64,000 nt of DNA from Bacteroidota bacterium (GTDB taxonomy: Bacteria > Bacteroidota > Bacteroidia > Bacteroidales > Lentimicrobiaceae), in contig JAEZDY010000042.1 in assembly GCA_023417935.1 (NCBI GenBank), forward strand, positions 1 to 64,000. The letters are read 5' to 3'. This document shows positions 42,554-50,914 of this stretch, piece by piece; the stretch's first letter is position 1, and each line of letters starts with the position of its first letter. A program made the translations under genes and the position numbers. Below the pieces are notes generated by a model. That model made no database searches. It was given only the letters and a program-made list of their open reading frames with translations, and was not told where the DNA came from.

Positions 42554-43534
42554 CTACATATTGTAGATTCCGGTTTTGTATTTTTCCAGGTTGGTGGGGT
42601 TAAGAAACCAATCTACTGTTTCTTTGAGGCCGTCTTCCAGGCTGTATTCGGGGAACCAGCGGGTTAGGGATTTAATAAGGGTGTTATCGCCCAGCAGGCG
42701 GAATACTTCTGATCCGGCGGGGCGAAGCCGTTTATCGTCGGTAACGATCTTCACATTGCTGTTCATCAGATTCCGTATCAGTTCAAGGGTATCGGCCATT
42801 GAAATCTCGCGACCGGTGGCTATATTCACTTCGAGTCCCACGGTGGCATCAGTAGCAGCGATGGCTAGAAATCCACGGGCAGTATCCTTTACATAGTTGA
42901 AATCGCGGGTTGGAGTTAGGTCACCCAGTTTAATTTCCTCCACACCTGATGCTATCTGCGAAATGATTGTTGGAATAATAGCGCGGGCAGATTGGCGGGG
43001 ACCGTATGTATTAAACGGCCTTGCGATGGTGACCGGCAGGCTGAAGGCGTTAAAGAAGCTTAACGCAATGGCATCAGCACCAATTTTAGTAGCAGAGTAG
43101 GGACTTTGGGGTTGCTTAGGATGTTTTTCGTCGATAGGTACATACAATGCAGTGCCGTACACTTCGGAGGTTGAAGTGCTGATCACCCTGATATTACCCA
43201 GTTCCCTTGCAGCCTGGCACACATTAAGGGTGCCGCGTATGTTGGTATCAACATAACTGTCAGGTGCATGATAAGAGTAAGGTATGGCTATTAGTGAAGC
43301 CAGGTGGAAAACAACATCAGTACCCCTGACAATTGTTTTCACAAAATATGGATCGCGAACGTCACCTGTGACCACTTCCAGATTATTGTGCTGGGGCATG
43401 TCGTCAAGCCATCCCCAGTAATTAAAAGAATTATACTGGGCTAGTGCCCTAACGGCATATCCATTATCAAGAAGTAATTCAACAAGATGTGATCCAATAA
43501 AACCGTCGGCGCCGGTTACCAGGGCTTTTTTCAT
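42554..43534 (-). CDS. LegB-like NAD-dependent UDP-N-acetyl-hexosamine 4,6-dehydratase
   Basis: A 326-residue extended-SDR enzyme. TGADGFIGSH binds the cofactor, STSEVYGTA and PYSATKIGAD form the catalytic Thr-Tyr-Lys region, and YNSFNYWGWLDDMPQ, LIAIPYSYHAPDSYVDTN and NTYGPRQSARAIIPTII match the LegB group, which makes UDP-4-keto-6-deoxy-GlcNAc for legionaminic acid or related amino sugars. It stands alone with its own promoter (TATTTTTG at 43,557-43,564) and could feed the polysaccharide locus in the first 25 kb. The aminotransferase needed for the next step is not in the window. Confidence 0.85.
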   Translation of the reverse strand: MKKALVTGADGFIGSHLVELLLDNGYAVRALAQYNSFNYWGWLDDMPQHNNLEVVTGDVRDPYFVKTIVRGTDVVFHLASLIAIPYSYHAPDSYVDTNIRGTLNVCQAARELGNIRVISTSTSEVYGTALYVPIDEKHPKQPQSPYSATKIGADAIALSFFNAFSLPVTIARPFNTYGPRQSARAIIPTIISQIASGVEEIKLGDLTPTRDFNYVKDTARGFLAIAATDATVGLEVNIATGREISMADTLELIRNLMNSNVKIVTDDKRLRPAGSEVFRLLGDNTLIKSLTRWFPEYSLEDGLKETVDWFLNPTNLEKYKTGIYNM

Positions 43535-43556
43535 TTAAGGTGTTTTAAGTCATTAC

Positions 43557-43564
43557 AAAAATAG
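43557..43564 (-). promoter_or_regulatory. TATTTTTG -7 box for the LegB-like gene
   Basis: Minus strand, 22 bases before the start codon. The -33 region runs into the GTTCAAA array and shows no clear TTTG. Confidence 0.5.
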
Positions 43565-43574
43565 GGAAAAAGTT

Positions 43575-43725
43575 GAGGGGTTCAAAGGTTGTTCAAAAGT
43601 TGTTCAAAGCACTTCGTGCGTTCAAAGGTTGTTCAAGGTTGTTCAAGAGTTTACCCCGAGTTTTTATCGAGGGGTTCAAAAGTTGTTCAAAGTTGTTCAA
43701 AGAGATTTGCGCGTTTGGGGTGGCA
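43575..43725. repeat. GTTCAAAG array interrupted by the dispersed 19-bp element
   Basis: Units GGTTGTTCAAAG and GGTTCAAAA repeat at about 9-11 bases. At 43,655-43,673 the array is broken by CCCGAGTTTTTATCGAGGG, the same element as at about 25,804 and 27,979. Confidence 0.85.
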
Positions 43726-43902
43726 GGAGGGTAAAAATATTTCCATCAAAACTAAAAACAAGACGTTTTAGCGGGTGTTATATTGCAAAGAACCAAGATT
43801 TATATATGGTATAGTTTTCGATTCATAATGAGCTTGTTAATCAACATTGCCTAAAGCTAAAAACCATGGAAGAGACGACTACTTTGCAGAGAAAGGAATG
43901 AG

Positions 43903-44001
43903 GCCACCCCAGAAGCTTTTGACAGTATTGACAGCATAGTTGCACTTGTTGAGAAATACCTTCCTGTGAAGGCTGGAGCGGAAGAAAAGGCAATGGCTTA
44001 G
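43903..44001 (+). pseudogene. Possible C-terminal gene remnant
   Basis: A short frame reads EAFDSIDSIVALVEKYLPV then KAGAEEKAMA before a stop. It has amphipathic, coding-like character, but its start is lost; an ATG at 43,866 is out of frame by one base. It may be a frameshifted or truncated small gene. The rest of 43,726-44,029 shows nothing recognisable. Confidence 0.3.
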
Positions 44002-44029
44002 ATGGCATAAACCAGTAAATATTAGCGTC

Positions 44030-44770
44030 ATGATATTTGCATCTATTGAATTCGGCCTTTACATAATAATCGTATTTGCAATTTACTGGTTTATTGTCAG
44101 GCGGAATTTAACGTTGCAAAATGCATTTCTATTAGCGGCAGGCTATGTGTTTTATGCCTGGTGGGACTGGCGCTTTTTGTTTCTCCTTATTGGCGTGTCT
44201 GTCTTTAACTATCTGATAGGCTGGGGAATTGAAATCAACCCCGCGGCTGAAGAGGGTGAAGCAATCACTGTTGAAAAAGCCCGCAAGGCCAGGAACAGGA
44301 AACTGTTTCTTGTAGCCGGGGTTGTGGCCAATGTGATGGTACTTGGTGTTTTCAAGTATTACAATTTTTTTATCGACAGCTTCATTCAAATGGTTGCCCT
44401 TGCAGGTTATGAACTGCCACGGTCAACTACCCGCTTTATACTGCCTGTAGGTATTAGTTTCTACACATTTTTGTCACTCAGTTATATCATTGACATTTAC
44501 AGGCAAACCATCAATGCTGAGAAAAACCTGATGAATGTATTGCTTACCCTCAGCTTTTTCCCCATCATTTTTGCTGGTCCTATTCAGCGCCCATCAACCT
44601 TGCTTCCGCAGATCAAAGCATCCAGGTTATTCCAATACGAAAGGGTTGCCGATGGATTGCGTCAGTTCCTGTGGGGTGCCTTTGCCAAATTGGTGCTGGC
44701 TGATCAGCTCGCTCCGTTTGTAGCCGATTTCATCAGCAATTTATATACTTCCAGTTCTAGCATTCCTTAA
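44030..44770 (+). pseudogene. Truncated MBOAT-family O-acyltransferase (N-terminal half)
   Basis: The frame gives 246 residues of an AlgI/DltB-like membrane O-acyltransferase: several membrane helices, GYVFYAWWDWRFLFLLIG, FKYYNFFIDSF, ILPVGISFYTFLSLSYIID and FFPIIFAGPIQRPSTLLPQI. Full proteins are about 470-500 residues and carry the catalytic His in the second half, which is absent. Homology ends around 44,757 in an unrelated AT-rich segment of about 230 bases before the receiver gene. An SGNH/AlgJ-like partner type is still intact at 30.6-31.5 kb. Confidence 0.85.
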
Positions 44771-44995
44771 CTCCACATTTTTAAGCATAGGTTCAAGCCT
44801 ACCTTGAGAAATTCCACACATAGTGGAAACAAGTTGGGTATCGTAAAATATCAGAAATTTCAATGAATGTTTGGTTATCAACCAATTAGCTATTATGGCA
44901 CATGGTTTGTAAAATCCAATTACAAACAAGCTCACAGCAAAATCGCATATATGAAACTTCCAAAATTTCATTCTGACCCTGACAGCAATTCAACT

Positions 44996-45424
44996 ATGAG
45001 CACAACCATAAAAACCATAGAGAAGCTTAACGATATTTATCCGATCAATATATTGGTTGTTGATGACAATGATTCAAACCTGAAGTTAATGACAATGCAG
45101 TTCAGGCTTCAGGGTTTTAATGTAGATGTGGCCCAGAATGGTTATCATGCCTGCCAGTTGGCGGCTGAAAAACAATACCACCTGATATGCATGGACATAC
45201 AAATGCCCGTGATGAATGGCATTGAAGCCAGTAAAAGAATACTTGCCAGTGCAAAAGGGACAATTCCCCACATTGTAGCTGTAAGTTGCAGCCTGTACGA
45301 TATAGTAACTGAAGACTGTAAAAAGGCCGGTATAAAGGAATTGCTTGCCAAACCGCTGAGCAACCAGAAAGTGCGACAACTTATCATACTCGCCGGCACA
45401 ATTGCATGTTCACTAAAATTTTAA
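44996..45424 (+). CDS. Stand-alone receiver-domain response regulator
   Basis: A CheY-like single-domain protein of about 142 residues: VVDDNDSNLKL supplies the acidic pair, CMDIQMPVMNG the phospho-accepting Asp and LLAKPLSNQKVR the conserved Lys-Pro. There is no DNA-binding or enzyme domain. I chose the ATG at 44,996 because the preceding residues look like read-through of the MBOAT breakpoint region; starts at 44,951 and 44,867 are open. The cognate kinase is not in the window. Confidence 0.83.
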   Translation: MSTTIKTIEKLNDIYPINILVVDDNDSNLKLMTMQFRLQGFNVDVAQNGYHACQLAAEKQYHLICMDIQMPVMNGIEASKRILASAKGTIPHIVAVSCSLYDIVTEDCKKAGIKELLAKPLSNQKVRQLIILAGTIACSLKF

Positions 45425-45498
45425 AAGTTCCTTTTCACCAACCAAAAACCAACCATAATAAAGCAATACCCAATCCCCCTCAACCCTCGATTTCCCCT

Positions 45499-45568
45499 CT
45501 TCCCCTTTCCCCTCGTTTTCCCCTTATCCCCTGACATCTCTCCACGAGGGAAAAGGGGAAGTTTTTTT
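45499..45568 (+). terminator. Intrinsic terminator after the receiver gene
   Basis: CTTCCCCTTTCCCCTCG (45,499-45,515) pairs with CGAGGGAAAAGGGGAAG (45,545-45,561) with one mismatch, followed by a run of seven T. Confidence 0.8.
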
Positions 45569-45627
45569 CATTGCGTATTCCCCAAAATACGACGGAAAAA
45601 AAGGGCCTTAAAACCATCCGATGAATA

Positions 45628-45725
45628 TTCGTCCGTAACTATCTTTCAAACGTAGGGTTTGGGTTATCATTCGTTATATGGTATTTGTTACAATGTCCCT
45701 AAATTTACCATTGTAATTTGCGGGA
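45628..45725 (+). promoter_or_regulatory. TCGTCCGTAACTA-N6-AAACGTA motif upstream of the polysaccharide-dehydratase operon
   Basis: TCGTCCGTAACTA, six bases, then AAACGTAGGGTTTGGGTTATCA match the minus-strand copy at about 27,340-27,385 nearly base for base, and the shorter copy near 36,806. TAAATTTA lies at the same 25-base distance as the TACCTTTG box of the first copy. The first gene downstream starts at 45,783. Confidence 0.5.
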
Positions 45726-45782
45726 AGTCCGGTTTTTTCCGAACTTATGCAGGGGGGCTGCAGCCGTTAAAACAAAGCGCTT

Positions 45783-46127
45783 ATGGAAGAGAAAATCAAA
45801 TCCTACTTCAACCGGGTTATGCATCATCATGACATCGCCATGCGTGCACAGGCCATGCTTGACATTTTTAATGCTGAGCATGATGATATTTGCAAGCCAT
45901 TTGATGGCGGCCATGAGCTGCATGACCTGGATAAAGCGCTTAACCGCTTTTTTGTCATCAAGGAGTGTAAATATGTGAAAAGCCTGCTTGAACACTTCGT
46001 TCAAAACAGTAATTTTGACCTGCCCCCTGAAAAGATGGATACCGTACACAGGCTCGACAGGTTTCAGAATATCAGGCAACTGCTTGTAGATCTGCTGCAG
46101 GGTGATACCGAAAAGTCAATGTCATAA
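45783..46127 (+). CDS. Small uncharacterised protein in front of the dehydratase genes
   Basis: A 114-residue His- and Asp-rich helical protein (FNRVMHHHDIAMRAQAML, FDGGHELHDLDKALNRFF). No known domain; the histidines could bind metal. It ends 12 bases before the first WbpM-like gene on the same strand, so it is probably in that operon. Function unknown. Confidence 0.65.
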   Translation: MEEKIKSYFNRVMHHHDIAMRAQAMLDIFNAEHDDICKPFDGGHELHDLDKALNRFFVIKECKYVKSLLEHFVQNSNFDLPPEKMDTVHRLDRFQNIRQLLVDLLQGDTEKSMS

Positions 46128-46139
46128 CGTTCGCAGTCC

Positions 46140-48146
46140 ATGATTTACCCTTTTAAGCAGTTTTTCCTTAAACACTCGCGTATTATTATTCCAAGCTGGC
46201 TTATCATGCTGAAGGATACGCTGGTGGTTCTATTCGCTTTTTCGTTTGCCTACACTTTGCGCTACAATTTCCAGCTTGATGATGATGCGCTGAATGCCAT
46301 GTACTTTCAGGCGGCACTGATGAGTGTTTATGCCCCGGTAATTTACTATGTTCTGGGTCTGCATAAGGGACTTATCAGGCATACCGGTCTTAAGGATGCC
46401 ATACTTATCATCAAATCAGTATTCTTTATCACCGCTATACTACTGCTTTTGAGCATTTCGGCTAATGTTGGTCTCATTTCAGGAATATATCGTACACCAC
46501 AATCCATCATTATAATATTCTTTACCCTGGCCTCAACAACTATCGTCCTGATCAGGGGGGCTGTACGGCTGTTCTATAACTGGCTTAAAGCCGAAGGTAA
46601 TGTTACCAAGGTATTGATTTATGGTGCCGGCGGGGCCGGGTTGATCACCAAGAATGTGCTGCATGCCGACCGGAGCCGGAATACCCATGTGGTTGGATTT
46701 ATTGACGATAATCCCGGCCTTATCGGCAAAAGCATCGAAGGTATCTACGTGTATTCTTCATATGTCCTCAATCCGAAATTCCTGGGTGAAAAGGGAGTAA
46801 ATGAAATTATCTTTGCCATCAACAGGATTGAAAAACATCGCAAAAGTGAAGTCATTGAGCGCCTGCTGCTGCAGACTCATTTGCACGTGAAGGAAATACC
46901 ACCCGTTGATGCCTGGATCAATGGTGAGCTTTCTGTTAAACAGATCAACCCCGTTAAAATTACCGACCTGCTGCAACGCTCGGAGATCATCCTTAACAAT
47001 GACCATGTTGAAAAACAACTCCAGGGTAAACGCATCATGGTAACAGGCGCTGCAGGCAGCATTGGCAGTGAAATAGTACGGCAACTGCTCAGGTTCACCC
47101 CTGCACTCATTATTATGGTTGACCAGGACGAAACTGCCATGTTCAACCTCGAGAATGAAGTTCGCGAAAAGCTAACAGGCATTAATAACCATATGAACAG
47201 CATCATGCCTGCGGCCGGTTATATACCCGTTGAGGTTGAGTTTATTATTGCCAACGTGGGCGACCACCACCTTATGACCAGGGTGTTCAGTGAATTCAGG
47301 CCGCAGGTTATTTACCATGCTGCCGCATACAAGCATGTGCCCATGATGGAACGCAACCCTTTTGAAGCCGTGAGGGTGAATGTATTCGGCACCAAAAACC
47401 TGGCCGACCTTGCCGTTGCAAACGGTACTGAGCGCTTTGTAATGGTGTCAACTGATAAAGCTGTTAACCCAACCAACGTGATGGGGGCCACCAAACGCGC
47501 TGCTGAAATCTATATACAAAGCCTCAGCAACCACCTTCACGGCAGTACTGAATTTATTACTACCCGCTTTGGCAATGTGCTGGGCAGCAATGGCTCAGTG
47601 ATACCACTGTTTGAAAAGCAAATTGCCCACGGTGGCCCTGTTACCGTTACCCACCCTGATATCACCCGCTACTTTATGACAATTCCCGAGGCCTGCCAGC
47701 TTGTTCTCGAAGCCGGTGCTATTGGAAAAGGAGGGGAGATACTGATGTTTGATATGGGAAAACCGGTAAGGATCGCCGACCTCGCTTTTAATATGATCCG
47801 CCTCAGCGGACTGGAGCCTGACGTAGATATACCCATTGTATATACAGGTTTACGTCCCGGTGAAAAGCTGTATGAGGAATTACTTTACGACAAAGAAAAG
47901 GGCATTCAAACGCACCATCCCAAAATCTCCATTGCCGGTGTAAAGCCCTACCCGTTCAACTATGTAAACAGTCACCTCGAAATTATGGGTTCTATTGCCG
48001 GCACCCCCCGCGATCATACAATTTCCACCAACAACGGCATGGATGTAGCCGCACAGCGCATGCAACTGATAGCGGCGCTTAAAACCATGATCCCCGAATA
48101 TAAAAGTAATAATTCAGTTTACCAGGAACTTGATGTGCCGGCGTGA
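46140..48146 (+). CDS. WbpM/PglF/CapD-type membrane UDP-GlcNAc 4,6-dehydratase, copy 1
   Basis: A 668-residue protein with four to five N-terminal membrane segments, a first Rossmann domain (VLIYGAGGAGLITKNVL) and a C-terminal extended-SDR domain with VTGAAGSIGSE near residue 300. The catalytic region VSTDKAVNPTNVMGATKR near 436 has Met in place of the usual Tyr, the form found in the WbpM/PglF group. These enzymes make UDP-4-keto-6-deoxy-GlcNAc for bacillosamine, QuiNAc or FucNAc. A loop of about 20 residues around INNHMNSIMPAAGY is absent from the second copy. Confidence 0.9.
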   Translation: MIYPFKQFFLKHSRIIIPSWLIMLKDTLVVLFAFSFAYTLRYNFQLDDDALNAMYFQAALMSVYAPVIYYVLGLHKGLIRHTGLKDAILIIKSVFFITAILLLLSISANVGLISGIYRTPQSIIIIFFTLASTTIVLIRGAVRLFYNWLKAEGNVTKVLIYGAGGAGLITKNVLHADRSRNTHVVGFIDDNPGLIGKSIEGIYVYSSYVLNPKFLGEKGVNEIIFAINRIEKHRKSEVIERLLLQTHLHVKEIPPVDAWINGELSVKQINPVKITDLLQRSEIILNNDHVEKQLQGKRIMVTGAAGSIGSEIVRQLLRFTPALIIMVDQDETAMFNLENEVREKLTGINNHMNSIMPAAGYIPVEVEFIIANVGDHHLMTRVFSEFRPQVIYHAAAYKHVPMMERNPFEAVRVNVFGTKNLADLAVANGTERFVMVSTDKAVNPTNVMGATKRAAEIYIQSLSNHLHGSTEFITTRFGNVLGSNGSVIPLFEKQIAHGGPVTVTHPDITRYFMTIPEACQLVLEAGAIGKGGEILMFDMGKPVRIADLAFNMIRLSGLEPDVDIPIVYTGLRPGEKLYEELLYDKEKGIQTHHPKISIAGVKPYPFNYVNSHLEIMGSIAGTPRDHTISTNNGMDVAAQRMQLIAALKTMIPEYKSNNSVYQELDVPA

Positions 48147-48161
48147 TAAGCTTAGACTACA

Positions 48162-48851
48162 ATGAATTGGAAATACATACTTACATCCACAATTATATGC
48201 TTTATAACTTTCCTGGTTGTCAGGATAAGTGATACAGTTGTACTGTCAGCTTTCCTGAGGCTAAATGACATCAGCCACACGTTTTCTTTCTTTTACGTTG
48301 AATATGGGTATGCGCCGGTTAATAACTGGACAGAAGGAAAACTGATATTCATACATTCAGTACCCTATCTTATTTATGTACTGGCCGGTCTTTATCTGCC
48401 ACACTACTTCAGGAATTATCACTACCTGATACAACTTGTAGTAAACTGGGTTTGCTTCCATCTGATACTACTAGTAATGGCCGGACTTGCATCGGGCTTG
48501 TTTTTGTACAGTGGTCCGGGCGTAGCACTTACCTGGTTCTTTGTTAACCTGCCGCTGCGGATTACAGGAGTGCTTGTTATGTTGATATTTATGTTCTTCG
48601 CTATCAGGCGATTTGCATGGTACTTTATGAATATTATTTCAGAGTTTACTGATGAGTATGATCCACATCAATCAAAGCTTGAAATGAGGCAGTTAATACT
48701 GATACCTTTTGCGATTAGCTTTATCATGGTTATTCCGTTAACCGGGATGCAGACTATACTTAATTTCACCTTTTCACTAGTACTTGGAATTATATACATT
48801 GCGGTTGTGTTTAAAAAGATACCTGAAGTATACATTTTAAAAAGAATTTAA
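48162..48851 (+). CDS. Uncharacterised membrane protein between the two dehydratases
   Basis: 229 residues with about five to six hydrophobic helices and no recognised motif (LTSTIICFITFLVVRISDTV, YLIYVLAGLYLPHYF, PLRITGVLVMLIFMFFA). It starts 15 bases after the first dehydratase stop, so it is probably co-transcribed. It may have been inserted between duplicated dehydratase genes, or it may be functionally tied to them; the sequence does not decide. Confidence 0.7.
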   Translation: MNWKYILTSTIICFITFLVVRISDTVVLSAFLRLNDISHTFSFFYVEYGYAPVNNWTEGKLIFIHSVPYLIYVLAGLYLPHYFRNYHYLIQLVVNWVCFHLILLVMAGLASGLFLYSGPGVALTWFFVNLPLRITGVLVMLIFMFFAIRRFAWYFMNIISEFTDEYDPHQSKLEMRQLILIPFAISFIMVIPLTGMQTILNFTFSLVLGIIYIAVVFKKIPEVYILKRI

Positions 48852-48974
48852 TTATCATTACTACCTGTCTGAGCTTCAGGAGCATTGACAAATATCATTA
48901 TTAATATTTGAATAAAAGTGGAACCCATAAAAACATTTATTATACTTTTGCCAATCAAAACGGGGCAATAGAAA

Positions 48975-50906
48975 GTGAAATTCAATTACAAGAATTATAT
49001 CCGGAGTTTTCTGCTAAACCAGAGCAGTCGTTTCCTGCCACAGTGGCTTGTGTTGAGCAAGGATGTTTTTATTGTTGTATTCTCTTTTGTTAGTGCCTAC
49101 ACCCTCAGGTTTAACTTTCAGGTAACTGACCCGATACGGAGTGATATGTACCACCAACTGGTATATGTTACAGCTTCAGCCCTGGCAGCCTTTTTAATGA
49201 CCGGGCTGTACAAGACCATTATCAGGCACACCGGTGCCCGTGATGCCATACAGGTTGTGAAGGCCATATCATTTGTTGTTGGAACTCTGCTGGTGCTGAA
49301 TACTGTTGAGAACTTTTACGTCCATTCGTGGCTGTCGCATGTGCCCTATTCAGTACTTATAATTTTCTTCTCGCTATCAATTGTGCTGCTGGTATTCACG
49401 CGTTTTGCCGTGAGACTGGTGTATTACTGGCTTAAAACGCCGGGCGAAGCTGTAAATGTGCTGATTTATGGCGCCGGGCAGGCGGGTATAATAACCAAAA
49501 ACGTGTTGCAGGCCGACCACGACAGGCGCATAAGGGTTGTGGGATTTGTTGATAACCACCCGGGTAAGATAGGTAAGACCATTGAAGGTATTTTTGTATA
49601 CTCAAGCGGGGTGCTGAACCCTAAATTCCTTACCGGCCGAAATATAAAGGAGCTTATTTTCGCGATCCAGAAAATTGACAAGGATAAAAAGCGGGAGCTT
49701 ATTGAAGATATATTGCTGCAAACGCATCTGCAGGTTAAGGAAATACCCCCGGTTACCAACTGGATTGACGGGCAGTTATCAGCAAAGCAGATAAGCACCG
49801 TAAAGATTGAGGACCTGCTGCAGCGTACAGAAATAAAACTCGACAATAAACATATGGTTGACCAGCTAAATGGTAAAGTGGTGATGGTTACGGGTGCTGC
49901 AGGAAGCATAGGGAGCGAACTTGTAAGGCAACTTTGCAGGCTGAATGTTGCCAGGCTTATTATGGTTGACCAGGCCGAAACACCGCTTTATGAGCTTGAA
50001 GTTGAGTTAATGGAAAAATTCGTGGCTCTGGGCCACACGTTTGAGTTCATTGTTGCAAATGTTGGGAACAAGGTGCTTATGCAACAGGTGTTTGAGATGT
50101 ATCACCCCGAGGTGATATACCATGCTGCTGCCTACAAGCATGTGCCTATTATGGAGCAGAATCCGGCGGAAGCCGTGAGGGTGAATATATTTGGCACTAA
50201 AACGGTGGCCGACCTGGCATCAATGTACAAGGCAGAGAAGTTTGTGATGATATCAACTGACAAGGCGGTGAACCCCACCAACGTGATGGGTGCTACCAAG
50301 CGGGCAGCAGAGATTTATATACAGAGCCTCAACCATGAGATGCAGAACAAAACGCGTTTTATCACTACCCGTTTTGGCAATGTACTGGGCAGCAATGGTT
50401 CAGTGATACCTCTATTCCAGAAGCAGATAAGCGCCGGAGGGCCTGTTACGGTTACCCACCCTGAGATCACCCGTTACTTTATGACCATACCTGAAGCCTG
50501 CCAGCTTGTGCTTGAGGCAGGTGCACTGGGTATGGGAGGTGAGATACTGATGTTTGATATGGGCAAACCTGTAAAGATTGCCGACCTAGCCTTTAACATG
50601 ATACGCCTTAGCGGACTTGAGCCTGAAAAGGATATCAAGATCATTTACACCGGACTGAGGCAGGGTGAGAAATTATATGAAGAGCTCCTTTACGACTCAG
50701 AAAAGGGACAGAAAACACACCATCCGAAAATTTCAATTGCCAAAGTGCGCTACAACAGGCTGAATGATGTACTCGACCAACTATCGGCGTTAAGCGAAAG
50801 CATGGAAATGAACGATAAAATGCTGCTGGTATCCAGTTTAAAGAAAATGGTGCCTGAGTATAAGAGTAACAACTCAGTGTTTCAGCAACTGGATAAAGCC
50901 GTTTAA
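48975..50906 (+). CDS. WbpM/PglF/CapD-type membrane UDP-GlcNAc 4,6-dehydratase, copy 2
   Basis: A 643-residue paralogue of the gene at 46,140, with the same order: membrane segments, VLIYGAGQAGIITKNVL, VTGAAGSIGSE near 304 and ISTDKAVNPTNVMGATKR near 426. Long stretches near the C-terminal active site are identical to copy 1, while the N-terminal membrane part differs more. Both copies look intact, so this is a retained tandem duplication and not a decaying one. The two may differ in substrate or partner. The Wzi-like gene follows after eight bases. Confidence 0.9.
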   Translation: MKFNYKNYIRSFLLNQSSRFLPQWLVLSKDVFIVVFSFVSAYTLRFNFQVTDPIRSDMYHQLVYVTASALAAFLMTGLYKTIIRHTGARDAIQVVKAISFVVGTLLVLNTVENFYVHSWLSHVPYSVLIIFFSLSIVLLVFTRFAVRLVYYWLKTPGEAVNVLIYGAGQAGIITKNVLQADHDRRIRVVGFVDNHPGKIGKTIEGIFVYSSGVLNPKFLTGRNIKELIFAIQKIDKDKKRELIEDILLQTHLQVKEIPPVTNWIDGQLSAKQISTVKIEDLLQRTEIKLDNKHMVDQLNGKVVMVTGAAGSIGSELVRQLCRLNVARLIMVDQAETPLYELEVELMEKFVALGHTFEFIVANVGNKVLMQQVFEMYHPEVIYHAAAYKHVPIMEQNPAEAVRVNIFGTKTVADLASMYKAEKFVMISTDKAVNPTNVMGATKRAAEIYIQSLNHEMQNKTRFITTRFGNVLGSNGSVIPLFQKQISAGGPVTVTHPEITRYFMTIPEACQLVLEAGALGMGGEILMFDMGKPVKIADLAFNMIRLSGLEPEKDIKIIYTGLRQGEKLYEELLYDSEKGQKTHHPKISIAKVRYNRLNDVLDQLSALSESMEMNDKMLLVSSLKKMVPEYKSNNSVFQQLDKAV

Positions 50907-50914
50907 GAATTCCT

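Noticed and set aside
44741..44995. Insertion-sequence remnant as the cause of the MBOAT truncation
   Set aside because: The stretch is AT-rich and unrelated to MBOAT, but I find no transposase fragment, terminal inverted repeat or target duplication.
48908..49093. Small frame overlapping the start of the second dehydratase
   Set aside because: It is out of frame with the dehydratase and gives a peptide without features; the dehydratase start at 48,975 explains the coding signal.
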